Below are positions 12,601 through 25,500 of a stretch of DNA of 64,000 nt, piece after piece. Each line of letters opens with the position of its first letter. Position 1 is the first letter of the stretch. The notes under the pieces are model-generated. The model searched no databases and had not been told where the DNA came from. It saw nothing but the letters and a program-made list of their open reading frames with translations. Made by a program: the position numbers and the translations under genes. The stretch lies in assembly GCA_018417955.1 (NCBI GenBank), contig JACTVC010000009.1:248001-312000 (forward strand), in the 5' to 3' direction. The DNA comes from Laccaria trichodermophora (Eukaryota > Basidiomycota > Agaricomycetes > Agaricales > Hydnangiaceae).

Positions 12601-13626
12601 CCCCATGAGCAAACCCAAACGTCTAGAGCCGAGTTACGTCTTTCTTTTCCTGTATTGAAAGAAATCCCTAGCAACATGGACTGGCCTCCCACTTCCCCAA
12701 ATCACCATATTTTACCATCACCATCTTCTTTACACGCTAGCGCCGTGTTCTCGCGCCTACCTTCCCCCCATATGCCACCTCCCCCAGATCCCAACCTCTT
12801 CTTCAAGCAACAGCACCAGGAACTGCATTCATTCGCAGATGTTAATTCGACAGAAGACAAGCAATCAATACCATTACCTTCGGTCAACCATCCACTGATG
12901 CCCCAGTCACAACGGGTCGATAGATACGCAAAAGATTGGGATCATCCCAATGGGAGAGCTCGAACCATCTCTGCCTCCATTGTTTCCGTGTCCGTTCCCT
13001 CTACTAGTTACGACCAGCCTGTTTCGTACAATGGACACGGCCTCAGGCGGACGTGGTCGTCGGGCTCTCTGGATGGGAGAAGGGTCCATGCTGACAGGGG
13101 GAGGGAAGAATTGTTGCGACGACAGAGTTCTTTCCCTTCATTGATGTTGTCGTCCTCGTATCCTTCTGCTCCTGATGTGATCGTGTGCGATGACATCAAT
13201 ATGCATGAGCCTGTACTTTTGCCACAGCAACAGTCACAGCGCTTACGTATGGACTCGGTTAAGCATTTCAACCCGCCTCGTTCTGTTATCTTGAGCCAGC
13301 AAGAATTTGGGAGGTACGTCTCGGGTTTGTCTTTGTGGCTCGTCCTGATTTGTCGTTTTTTTCCTATTTCAAGGGTAGAAACATGGGACGACACCTCTCT
13401 CCATGGACTCTCCAGGCATGGTGACTATTCTTTGCGCTCAGCAAACGGGATGGATCGTCCGAACCTGATGCAACCTTACACTTCACGGACTACCGCACCT
13501 CATTTTTATACGGGACAAATACCCCCGAATTCACTACACCTAGCACATCCTCCGACCCAAGATCCTTACCGGCCTTACCACTATCAGGCTTTTACAACAT
13601 ACGGTCAATATAACCATCCTTCATAG
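9691..13626 (+). CDS. Zn2Cys6 fungal-specific transcription factor
   Basis: A nuclear DNA-binding regulator with a Gal4-type binuclear zinc cluster at the N terminus. Cysteines are at residues 20, 23, 30, 40, 43 and 50 (spacing C-x2-C-x6-C-x9-C-x2-C-x6-C), starting RACDACRRRKTKCDGPW. A leucine-rich linker (VVGLEDRVEELEALLNQ) follows and is likely a dimerisation coiled coil. An acidic Ser-rich stretch lies around 10440-10510. The fungal-specific regulatory domain comes next (10860-12474), with DLYFLHTNLMFPLLHRPTFE, ALDVGAHRKK and WKRAFWILVVFDR. A first-looking stop at 12474 is removed by an intron (about 12471-12530). The frame then continues into a Pro/Ser/His-rich, probably disordered tail with an in-frame 60-bp intron at 13314-13373. 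Targets cannot be predicted. The start at 9691 gives a short leader directly before the zinc cluster. Confidence 0.85.
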
Positions 13627-14154
13627 CAATAATTTACATTCATCTTAGATTCTGTATATACTACTCTTCCTGGGTTTCCTGGTATCTGCGCAGGACTTAG
13701 AGATCCTCCATGTATCATATATCTATGCTATACTTTTATTTCATGCTGTATCCTTAGTGGTAGTAACTGTTGAATCGCAGTGCAAAGAGAGCAAAATGTT
13801 GAAAGACTTCTGTGCATAGCGTCCAAATTCAAAGGCCCTTTTCCAATAGTTATCGTAAAACAGAAGCTGCCATGTATGTATACTGGGTCACTGCCAATAC
13901 AGTTTGGGTGATAACATCTTGAAGATCATGTGGGTCGGGTATCTCACCGACCCATTGACGCTAAAGCATGTCGTTCCCTCAAGAAAAATGGGAGCTGGAA
14001 GATGCTTGTCCAACAGCGGGTGTTAAGCCGCGATGGACAATACAGGCAATACAGCAGCGGGTAGATCTTCCAACTGGGAAAAGCTTGGATATATTTGCTT
14101 CTGGTGTGTATGAGAACCAAAAAATCTAACAATACAAGATGAGTAGAGAGAAGA
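13627..14154. other. Convergent 3' intergenic region
   Basis: Separates the 3' ends of the transcription factor and nsa2, which converge. AT-rich patches such as ATACTTTTATTTCATG could serve as 3'-end signals. No gene is seen. Confidence 0.5.
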
Positions 14155-15205
14155 TCATACGACTGTGAAACAGAAAATAAGAAGACGAGTTCGAAGGGTG
14201 AAGAAATCGAAAAAACGTACGCAGGACAGCATTGATACAGCCGTCGTTTTCTGGGTTGTTCGTGATTTGAGCGTATTTCCCAAACACAACTTTCCCTCCA
14301 GCAGTGACCATACCGAGTTCTGATACATTTACCTCGATCACGGTTCCCTTTGTCATAACACCTAGTTGGGTGTACATTGGTGATTGTGGGTTCTTTTTGA
14401 CTCCCAGAATTTGAAGTTGGAATGTCGCTTTCAAGTCAGCTGAAGAAATTAACGATTTGAGCAGGAAGAAGTATTGGAATGATTGAAAACGCACGATGGG
14501 TCACATTGGCCTTTTTATACCGCAGAGCCATAGGCCTGATAAACCTCTCCATCTTCACGGGTTTTCTCGTGAATCCTTCACCCACAAACGTCGCCTTGGT
14601 CACCATCCGCTTCCATGCCTTGCTCTTGCTTTTCCCCGTCTTCATAACCTTAAACATCTCATCCTCCGCAATACCCCTGACTTTCGGTAGCGGCACAGCA
14701 TACTTCGCAGCTTTGTCTTTCCGTTTTTGTTTTATGGCACTAGACATGGCCTTCGCATCCTTCTGTCCTTCACGATCGAGCAAGAATGTAGGAAGAGCAC
14801 CATCTGGGACTGTTCCTGAATCGGGCTGCTTGACGTTACGCTCGTCATGAGCCTTGAGTGTCTTTTTCATCTGAACCTTCTGCGCATGGCGTTTAGCGTG
14901 CAGCAGCTTGCCCTTTATACCAAAGGCTTTTTGGGCATACGCGGAGGCACGATGGGCTTCACGCGCTTCGCGCTTGCGTCTATCGAAAGGTATGTATTGC
15001 TGATCGCAAGGCTATCACAAAATGACTTACTTGCGCTCAAAGTGATCTAACCGCCTGCCATGCCGTTTGATGGACTCTTCGATATATTCGTTCTACGGAT
15101 TGTCAGACTTGGGTAAATTTGGCCAATAAATGAAGTACCTGGGGCTGTAGAAGGAATAAAAGGTGAGCTTAGGGACTTTCAAAAATCTAGAGAATTACTC
15201 GCCAT
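14155..15205 (-). CDS. nsa2: Ribosome biogenesis protein Nsa2
   Basis: Assembly factor of the pre-60S ribosomal particle, acting in the nucleolus/nucleus during 27S pre-rRNA processing. The spliced protein shows the family's basic N-terminal part ([20 protein letters not shown], then an Arg/Lys/Ala-rich helix and [13 protein letters not shown]). The middle contains [17 protein letters not shown] and the S8e-like C-terminal half has [20 protein letters not shown] and [20 protein letters not shown]. The last exon supplies only the final residues. Splicing across the intron that starts GTACG just after 14220 gives the conserved ending INAVLLV and a TGA at 14155-14157. The extreme 5' end is uncertain. 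Only Pro-Gln before NEYIEE is visible as a micro-exon, and the ATG at 15205-15203 would need a GC-type donor, so the start codon is a guess. Confidence 0.88.
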
Positions 15206-15291
15206 GGCTGGAGGTGGAAGGAGATAGTAAACAAAGGTCAATAGTGAAATTGAGTTCACGTGTTCTGACGTGTTTCTAACCGCCAACAAAA
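15206..15291. promoter_or_regulatory. Shared divergent promoter, nsa2 / yip1
   Basis: Only about 86 bp separate the proposed start of nsa2 (-) and the start of yip1 (+). Any promoter elements must be shared or overlap the 5' untranslated parts. Inferred from gene arrangement; no specific motif is identified. Confidence 0.45.
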
Positions 15292-16250
15292 ATGTGGCAG
15301 GAATCCAGCAATCCATACGGTGCTTCCTCGTCGTCCCAGCCGCCCTACTACGCACACCAACAACAGCCTCAAGAGCCCCTTCAGTTCTACTCACCCGCTG
15401 GCGGGGATCCCAGCGCTTTCAACTACCCTGGATCCCGACCAAGTTTGGATGGACATCACCCGCCACCCCAGGGATCCATATCCCAGTCGCCTGGCTTTGG
15501 AGGAAACATACAGGTGCAAGGTGCTTGGTGGACGGCCTTTGGAACAGGGGGATTTGAGGGCGAACCTCCTCTGCTTGAAGGTTTGTGCGACAGTCACTCG
15601 GAGATGAATGCAATGCTCATTCCAAAACAGAATTGGGCATCAACTTCCAGCATATCCGAGCCAAGTCACTGACAGTTCTCAATCCCCTTCGTGGAGTAGA
15701 CGACCACATTATGGACGACGCCGACCTTGCTGGGCCAATCATATTTTTCTTCTGTTTTGGAATATCACTTCTCTTTGTATGTTGTCTTTTTTCCTCATCA
15801 CCAACCAACTAATTCGTTTCTAGTCTGGGAAACCAAATTTTGGATACATATACGGCGTTGGTCTTTTTGGGACGGCATCCATATATACCCTGCTGAACCT
15901 CATGTCCCCACATGGCATCGACGCCTACCGCACAGCGTCTGTCCTAGGATATTGCCTGCTCCCGATGGTAGGCTTGGGAGCAATAAGCGTCATGGTCGCT
16001 CTCAAGTACGTTGCGCGTGCCCCTTTTCTTTGCTTTGGTATGACGCTAAGATACGGTCCACAGCGGCACCGTCGGATACCTGCTCTCAATCACATCAATA
16101 CTCTGGTGTACATATGCCGCTTCTGGGATCTTCGTCGCCGTTCTTCGCATGTCCGACCAGCGTCTCCTTGTAGCATACCCTGTTGGCCTGCTTTACGGGT
16201 GTTTCGCTCTCCTCAGTGTATTTAGTGGCAGACCAGCACTAGATAAATGA
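15292..16250 (+). CDS. yip1: Yip1-family Golgi membrane protein
   Basis: A multi-spanning protein of ER-to-Golgi transport vesicles that binds prenylated Rab/Ypt GTPases. The N-terminal cytosolic part is Pro/Gln/Ser/Tyr-rich ([17 protein letters not shown]). After the first intron removes a stretch around 15580-15640, the conserved Yip1 block appears: [22 protein letters not shown] and [20 protein letters not shown]. About five hydrophobic segments follow ([40 protein letters not shown], then three near 16080-16230). The conserved pieces DLAGP and the SVLGYCLLP block are those of the Yip1/YIPF5 subgroup. It ends [12 protein letters not shown] at 16248-16250. At about 250 residues it is normal for the family. 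Confidence 0.9.
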
Positions 16251-16574
16251 CAAGGAGGACGAATGGACATATGAAATATCCCTTTCGAGCGTCAACGTCC
16301 GCCCAACAAAAATAGGACTCTCCTTACAATCATTGACCGTGTTGTAGTCGTCGTTCCACTACTGGTTGATACTAATGTCAAGCCCAGCTTCACGCTGATT
16401 CTAAGACACGTCGCACTTTTTTCGATATACCACAAACCTGTGTACCGAGTAAAGGGCAATCATGATCAACGACGCAGAGTCAATCTTCCTATCGTTTCTT
16501 CATTCATTAGATAAAACCTATTATGTACCCTAATGCGAATAATCTAGTATGTCATGGAGCCGATATTATCTATA
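16251..16574. other. Convergent 3' intergenic region
   Basis: Spacer between the converging ends of yip1 and csf1. No coding potential or structured repeat is seen. Confidence 0.5.
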
Positions 16575-19500
16575 TTACAATGACTCGGAATTGGGTATGC
16601 CTTTCGCTGCCGCGGCCAAAAGCTGCTGGCTATATAGCTTCAATAAAACTTCCATAATCTCTTCCAAGGGCCCCGAAGCGTATTCGTGCACATACTGCGG
16701 TAACGAATCCTCAAGATTGAAGCCGGCTTTTTTCATGAAAAATGGATGCATCACGTCAGGAGTAGCCTCTCCAAGCTGACGCATGGTTAGTCGCTCGATA
16801 TGGCGATCGCGTGGTTTGTAGGTGATCCCTGAGCGTTTTGGTGGGCCAGATGATGTTGGCACCTCCTCCGTTGCCTTGGCTGGAAATGGTATTGGAGACT
16901 GTGATGGAGATAAAAAAGTTGATTTTGGAGTCTGGTCTCGCGGAGATACAGCGGTCCTGGCTCTCTCGATTGAGAGATAATGCGCAGAGCCTGGGGCGAG
17001 CGTAGGGGACAACGAGAAAGCAGCGGATGGTGTTGACGCAGATTTCGGAGTCTCCGTCAGAGAAAGTGGTTCCGGAACGCCCTTTTTGCGCTGGTTCGCT
17101 GCAACTGGAGAGCTTGAAGCAGCAGCACTCATCGTCCGCCAATCCTCCGTGGCCCGTATTTGATCCATCTCCCTTGTCAAATTCTTTCTAAGGACGGTGA
17201 GCCACGAGTAGAGCGACATATTGAGTGTGATGTAGATATCCTCATATGCTCGCATGCCTTCCCGTCTTACAAATTTGCTGTTGAAGTCGTACACCAAGTT
17301 CCTTGTGAGTTCTTCCACAGTTTCTTCACTGACCATGTGCATCTTCATTGATGGCAATCCAACAATGATAGCTTCGACGGCATCTTTAAACAGCGCTTGA
17401 AGCCATGCTCGCCCGTCAAAACCATGCTCTGGGTCAGGAGGGACTAAACCCAGGTGGTTGACTTGTGCGTATTTTGAAATTGCCATTGATGAAAAAGAAA
17501 GATGCAGTTCACGCTGAGCAGGCTGGTGGTCTGATGTGACGATGCGATCTAGCCGTGCATGTACGTCTTGCCCAACAAACTGGGCGATTTCGACGTCGTG
17601 CATTGTACGAGGAAATACGACCAGTCGAAGGAGATTGAGCCGAAGGCTCATGTGCTGTTTGATGACATACGAAAGACCCGACTCAGCTTCCTTGTACCGA
17701 CTTCGGGCTGAGTGCAACATAGCTTCTGCAACGGCAGATAAGGGATTCTCTGGTTTGGGCGCACGGGTCGCCCAATATGTTCTTGATTCTCGGCTAGCGC
17801 CTTCCCGTTGAGCGTCAAGGTTGGCCTTAAACTTATTCATATACGACAGCAGCTTCGGAAACGTGCCCACAGTGACCACAGCTACGACTTCTGGACTCGT
17901 TACCGTGAATGCGAGATGCAGGGGACGTGTGTCACGGTTCGCTTCTAAAGAAGTCATCGACCAATCATCAAAGATCTCCACTGCAAGCGGTTCAGCACTG
18001 TGAAAAGATCCTAAGAGAGACGGAATTGATCGAAAAAAGAGAGATAACCTTACCGATAGTGGAGAAGCTGCTGATGATCAGATTCGAGCACGGCGATCAA
18101 CGCGCCACTTGTTAATCTCAGTTCCAACATTTGACTGTGGCCACTGTTGTCAAATGCCCCGTTTTCCAATCTTCGGATCGTTTGAAACACGCAGGTGGCC
18201 ACCCGTGCTTGGCCAGCGAGATTTCCCTTGGATGAGAGTGAGACCTCCCCGACAAACATAGACACTTCATACAGCTCATCGGTGAGCTTTGTGCGTATGA
18301 CAGCGTCGTTTAAATCTACAACCACTGTGGAGATAGATTTCCCAAGATCTATAGAAAGCCTGATTTGACGTATCCGTACAAGGATTGCAGTCGAGAATCC
18401 TTTCTTTGGTCGGTCATCGACAGTGGGATTGACATTGACCTTGTTGACCGTGGGCGAGTAATTATTAAACACTGGAATACGATCAAGCCAGACAGCCTTG
18501 AAACACAAGATGTCTTGAAGACGGGAGAAGCGCACTCCTCCTAGAAATTCGGTATCAAGGGTCACTGACAAGAAATTGACCAATTCACCAGCCGCAGATT
18601 CCGTCTTGTTGAACGCTAAGGAAAAAGCGAGGTTCCTTGCATCAAGGTTGACACAATCTTCACTCAGAAACCCGTGTTTCAATCCAACTGTAAGTCCTCC
18701 AACAGTGCCTGTAAACGAAACTTTCCGTGCACCTGGAGCAACGTTGAGAACGAAGCCTCCACTCTCCCAATGTAACCCGGCGACAACATTCACATCGGGT
18801 TGGCAGGTAAGTTCCAGCTTCGACTGGTCAATGCGCAAACTGAAGCTGATTTGCATGCTTGACATAACTTCCGATTCGTCGGCTCTCAGTGGCAGAATTA
18901 CGTTTGGGGTCTGTGGCGTCGGTTGAAGTTCTGGTTGAGTGCCAGAGCTGATTTTCCGCATCCGGGATTCCATGACACTAACAAATTCCGTGATGAAAGG
19001 AAGAAGTTTGGGTCGTAGAGTATTTTGACTTGAGTGTACCGTGGTCTTGAACATCAGGAGGGAAGGTTCTTGTTCGTGATCAAAGGCGAGTTTTTGAGAA
19101 GCGGGCGTTGCGCGATATTCAGCCCAAACTGAAACCATGGGGAGATTGAAGACTTCGGCACCCAGGTCCAGTATCTGCTCGTCGGAAAGCTCCTGCACGG
19201 TACGTGAAAGGGTTCTACTTCTGAATTGCTTGGTCGCAGAACCACTGTAGACTCTGACCTTGCCACTGCGGAACATGAGGGATGCGAAAACGTTGGAGGT
19301 CAGAAGAGCCGTATAATGCCTTTCAAGCGGTTTGACATTCTCGGGAATAGGGGTGGCACTCAATGGTAACAGAGGGATGGTAGCGGACAACCGTTCAACG
19401 CGCTCCCTTCCTTGCCGATAGACATCAATCAAAGAAAAAACGTAGTCCGGAATGGTGGAGTCAATATCCAGTATGAAGCCGTCTACATTGGCAGTTATCC

Positions 19501-22500
19501 AAACCTTTCGCGCAGTTGCTGAGCTGGTAGACCTAAGCTGAGCTCGCATTTCTGGGTAAATCAACCGATTTCGAGTTTGATGTTTTTCTGCGGAAAAGTC
19601 TTGGGGGAATGTTTGCCGAAAGCTGGGGGGGATTGAGAGACCCATGCATGAGGTCGTCGGGGAGGTGCTTACCGCGAAACAAACTGGAACGATAGACTCT
19701 CCATGATGGCTTGTCCAGTTTCACCACGGTTGGCGCTGAAAGAGATTGACTTGACAGAAAATAAGAAAGCGCGCACGGCGGCCGAATCTCTACTTCCTGT
19801 GTGTAGCAGCTCAAGATCAAAATTGTGTGCAAGTGGAAAAGCAACCCCAATATTATGGATAGTGATGTGGACAAGAAACTCGCTTATCCAGGAGGTGGTT
19901 TCTTCCAGTTGAACATCTCCAACTTTAACATCGAATGTGGTTAAAATATTTTTCGCCTTCTCTTTGAATGCTGCTAGTTCGATAGACCGCTTCTCTTGAT
20001 GCTCTAGCATTTCGGCCTATGCAAAACATTAGAGATCATTCATGTATGGGTCAGATTGAAATCCGCACCTGAAGATGATCAATAAAATCTCCGACTTCAC
20101 CAATTGAGCTGGGTTGCATGACAGCGTGAATTTTTGTGATAGTAATTTGAAGAGCTTTTTCGAGACTCCCAGCTTGACGGTGGTCACCACTGCTGGATCG
20201 AATATTGAAATCAATCGTGATAGACGCTGACCGACGATCTCCGCTCAAGACTAAGTCTCGCCCTATCGGTCGAGGAGCAAGTGACAACATCAGCCCGGAG
20301 AGCCCAATATCCCAGGCCCAGCCTTCAGCACTGTTGACACCACCCCCGATATCCGAACACTCGAGGTAAAGAGTTGACGACATGCCCTCCAGGCCAATCC
20401 GAAAGCCCTTGAGCTTTACGAAGCCGCCATATTGCAGCTTGACCTTGGCTTTGGCCCCAGATTCCTTTCTTGGAGATGGGGCAGAAGTCTTGAGACGTGT
20501 CTTTTGCATGAGAAGCAGTAGATCGTTGAAATCACTTCCAAATTTCTGCTGAACTGCCAGTAGAGTATCCCAATGGGAAGGCTTGACCTTCAAATCAATG
20601 CGTTCTGCCAATAGAAGTGCATGAACGCGAGTCCCATCATATTGACCTGCGAGAGACAGAGGAGGAAGGACAAGCTGGACCCGGGAACTTGGTGCTACGT
20701 CTCGAGCGTTTGGCTTTGAGGCGACGTTGATAACTACTGATCCTACTTGACACCCGAATATGTGAGTTGAGCCGGATACGGGTGCGGAAGACGAGTACGT
20801 GTAACCAATGGTGTTGTTGGCTGCCAAGGATAACCAAGTGCCGTGCATGACCTGTAGGGCAATTTCAAAGTGTGTAAGTTGACCGTGGAGATGTAGAATT
20901 GATCGGGGTGGGGAGACCAGCGGTGATGTCGTAGAAACTGATTTCGTCGAATTCAACTCTAGCAAGAGAGCGTTCACAGTCGCTTCAATGCCAGGCAGGA
21001 AATCGGCTCTCCACTCTTCGACAAAACGATACAAGCGAAGCGCACTACGAGGAACGTTAAGTTTCAGCTGGTCGATGCAAAACACAACGCGTAAATTTGC
21101 CCTTGATGGCAAAAGCTCTTGCCGCGAGACGCCATTCCCCCGACCTTTCAACACCGACACAGCTGCGAGTATGTCTTGATCGGATTCCTGCGTAGGGCTA
21201 GCAGGCGATCGTCCTTGAACGTAGACCTCATCAAACAAAATACTGCTGTTTACTGACTGTTCACTTCGACTCTGAGCAAGCGAAGAAGACGAAGATTGCA
21301 GACCGACAACACCGACAACAATGACAAGATTTTCAGCTGCAGCTTGCACCCGTAGGTGTCTTAGCCCCACGATGAGATTGAAGTTGGTCAATTTTGAGTT
21401 TTTCATGGACGAGGATGTATCTTGGATAGATGTTTGATTGGAAGCATCAAGGCCGAGGCCATGCTGCCTTCGAACGCGCAAAATATGCTGGGCAAAATGC
21501 ATCAAATGAGGGAAAACAGTGAGAGTAACATCCCCAAGAGAAATGACGGCGGAGGTTATCATTACTGAACGTGAAACTTTTTCACGCAAAGATGTTTGCG
21601 ACATGCTGGTGGGGTTATTAGATGTGAACTGTAGAAGCTCCGTCCAATCTCTGCGGATGCTCAAGTGCAAATTCGTCATGTTGAACTGGCTTGGTAGTTG
21701 CCCTGACGGATCAAAGATGATAACGCTGGTTTGCATGATCTGTAGCGAAATAGACGACGGAGGCTCCACGAAAGGATGATCCTTTCCATTGGCGGGTGTT
21801 GGTGCACTGGGCAGAATTATGTCCAGAGCAGACTTGTGATCAGAATTGTATGGGTCTTGGTCCAAAGTATTTAAGCGGGTTTCCAAGAGCTCTAGAAGGA
21901 CCTCTTTGGTCACAGTATCGTTGGCATTAGGAACGACAGAGAGAAGATCGCGCTCCGCTTTTCCGAGATTTAGAACGCAACTCCTAAGGTGATATAGAAA
22001 TCTGAATGTTGGAACAGTACGCAATTCGAGGGGAATTCCGCTCTGAACGAGGTAAGAGGGCTGAATGGTCGAAAGAGGATCAAGAACTGGCTTGCTTTCA
22101 GAGACTTTGAGGATGCCGTGGATGATATTTCTGATCGTAACTTCCTTCTGCTCCTTTGAGCCGTGAAGGACAGCAACTATTTGCGATCCCGTTGTCGACA
22201 GAGCGATGGCAGTCGCAGCAGTGATTTCCGGTCCTCGATGTCCAATCGTTGTGGAAACCTCACCCGCCAGTGACAGAAGATCGCCAGATTTGTGCACTTT
22301 GGCATTCGAAAGAGACAAGTCCAAGATGGTGGAATTTGGGAGGGTAGACTGAAGGGTGCGCTTATCGATCGACATATCCAGATGAATGAACAGTCGTTGA
22401 AAGGACGCCTGTAGAGAAATGAGCTTATCCGCCAGAACACCAACCACCCCGACACCTTCAAGCGTCACCTCAACAACGGCAGTAATATCGAGTTTAGTAG

Positions 22501-25500
22501 GGAAATTGCTGCCTTCCATGGCACGGGCCACCGGCACACGTCCTTCTTCTGGCATAGGAACGTGCTGAAGAATATGAATGCTGGTTGATGAAAGAGCGAG
22601 GTCAACGACGAAACAAGGAACCAAATCTCCAGGGTTTTTGAACGAGGACACCCCACTCAAGTAGCTCGCGATCAACAAATCAATGCACAACTCAGCATTA
22701 GGAGGCTGTTCTTAGAATGTCAGACAACACGCCACGGCAATTCAGCAAAAATACGAACAATTTTCTTGATGTCTTCCTCAAGGCAAATGAAAGCAGGAAG
22801 GACAAGAGGTGTTGCTCTAATTTCCAAATTCCTTCGGGTACGAAACCGTAGAGTTGTGACTGTCCTGTTCGCCTTGAGCTGGTTGGAAAAAGAGGTGGAG
22901 AGTGGTTGATGATCATAGCCCCGTTCCTTGTCAGTACATGTTGTGCAAGAGGTCAGGGGAGCTCGTTCCTAGCATGAGACTTAGGACATATACATAGAGA
23001 CATGAACATACAATCAAATGCGTACCCTGGACATGACAAACGCTGGTCCTTCCCACAAGTTTGGTGCTCCTGGCCGGTTTTGGATGTAGTGCCTCGTGAG
23101 TTGAGAGTAGTACATCAACAGAGACATGTTAGCGTCTCTAATCGGGGAATCTAGGAAAGTCGTATTCAAAATTGAAGTCTTCAAAATAAATATAACGGAC
23201 CTGCAATGTCCGACCAATCACTGCCCATTGAATCACCATCCGTCAAATCCGCGTCGTCTGATTCGTCGCCGCTAGTCATGTCACTTTCGTTTCCGAATCG
23301 ATAAATACGAGTTGAAGTACGACTCCTCCTACTGTAAATTAGATACGTTCATAATAATTTGACCGGAATCTTACGCAAGGCGAGCATCGCGATCTGCTTC
23401 TGACACTCCCTCTTCGCCCTCAGAGTCGGACAAGTTACTCAGGGCTGAAAGACGCCATGTTGAAGAACGGTCTTTCCTGAGTTGTTGCTGGGGACGGGGT
23501 ACATGCCTCTCCTGCGACTGTCTTGCGCGGCTTGGAAGGAAGGGTTGAGGCAAAAAGACATCGTTCTTATGCGTTAGGTGACTTGATCCTGTCAAAAAAA
23601 ATTGGCATCATTCAAAGACATCGCGATAAATTTTACCAGCGAAGCGATTCCCTAATCCACCAAAAGTTCGCCTTGCTCGACCTGTCAGCTTATCCTGTTC
23701 TTCAACGAAAGCCACCTGCGCCAGAGTCATTTCGTGATATCCTTTTGGGGCGAGGTAAATATCGGCATATGCATCAGCGACAAATTCAGCTGCTTCCAGC
23801 CAGGTGTTGCGTTCCGAAGATACCATGAACAGAACTCTGAAACAAATATGCGGAGCTCGAAGACTTATGACCCTTTTATATTGGTAAGTACCTAGATCAT
23901 TCGAGTCGACCTTGACGCCTTCTGGAAGAGATACCACCAGTGCAGCGTCACCCGCCCGCCAAGTCAATTCAGTGGCAGCAACAGTGACCTTATAGAATGT
24001 GACTTGTAGAACAGTGAGATCATGGCTTAGAAAGGAATTGCTTCATGCTTACTATCTGGGTCCAAAGGATGAACGAACTCGCTCGCAGGTGCGTTGACTA
24101 TGTCCACGAAATTCAAGCGGAAAAAATTTCCAGCAGCAGCAAGAAGTATTGCATCGGACGCTGATAAAGATGCTTTCACACTGCCTAGCTGTATCTCCCA
24201 CACACACACATAAGTAGATGTTTTGGGTGGAGGTCCAAACAAGCGATTTGCGACAACATCGATACCTGCAAAATCATTAGACAAAGCCTTATATTACAAT
24301 GAGAAATATCGAACCATCGATTAAAATTATCTCTTTAGTCCCGAGCTGAGGTGGTGCGTACGTGACCCTTCCCGGAGTGTTAAGGTTGATATATCCGCGA
24401 ACAGTGTCAAGATTCAGAGACATCTCTGCAAGTCAAGTTAGTGAACGAGAGCTGCTCGCGGTGATCGGAGACATACCCATGTAATGGTCATGTAGTCGGA
24501 GTTGCAATTGGATTTCGGGGATGGCCAAGACCAAACAGGTACCAGAGCTTGTGGTCTCATCCAGCAATTTTTGTGGTCCAAAGTTAACGGCTTGAGTTCC
24601 AAGGAGACTTGTTGGCACTAGAGTAGTACATCGCGCCGCATTCAACGCCACCTCAACTTGTAGCATGTTTGACTGTCCAGAATGTCTCGGCAAATGCATA
24701 ACAGCGAAGTCACATACTGCAGGCTTACCTTTCCTTCCCGATACTTCAGCATTATGGGGTCGCCGTGAGGCAGATTTCGTTTGCGCTTGTCAAGATATTC
24801 ATACAACGTGGAAAAGTGAGTGAAAGATCCGAAATAGTTGTCCCGTAAAACCATGAAAATGCGGACGGACCACCCAACCGCCTTATAAGCAGCATCTTGA
24901 AGCTGTTATGGTCCAGATAAGACATAAGAGGAGCGCCTCGAAATCATCCAAACTCACATTCACTGTCACTCTCAATTGTTCCACGTACTCTTCTCGTGCT
25001 TCAGCGAAATAATGATATGATCCTTCAATAGATAGCTTCCCAGCCTTGAGCAAGCTATGCCCTTGCTTTGAAGCATGAAGGGCGTGCGTATTCCAGCGGG
25101 GTAACGATATATCAACGTTCGTGTCGTTGGCGTCAACAGTAAAGGAAATGGTTGTAGCCTCGGGCCGATAGGTATTAGAGGGTATAATAGCCTCGAGTTT
25201 GAGGTGCGGCCCGTGAACGACAACCAAGGCTAATAAATTATTCAGCGCGACCTGCAATATAGCTAGAACCACTGACCGTTTTCATCTCTAAGAAGTGGTT
25301 TATCGATAATATTTTGGTCGTTAGCGTATAAATTAAGTTCGTAGTGGTGCATCTCGAGTTTAAAGCGATATATCATAGGGACAAACTTTTGGTAATCTGT
25401 GGGTGGTCCAGAGGTCCAATCCTTCCCGAGGTCAGTGAACATATTAATGTGGTCTCGAAGAAGATAAAGGACAGGTTGCCGCAGGAACACTGCGATATCC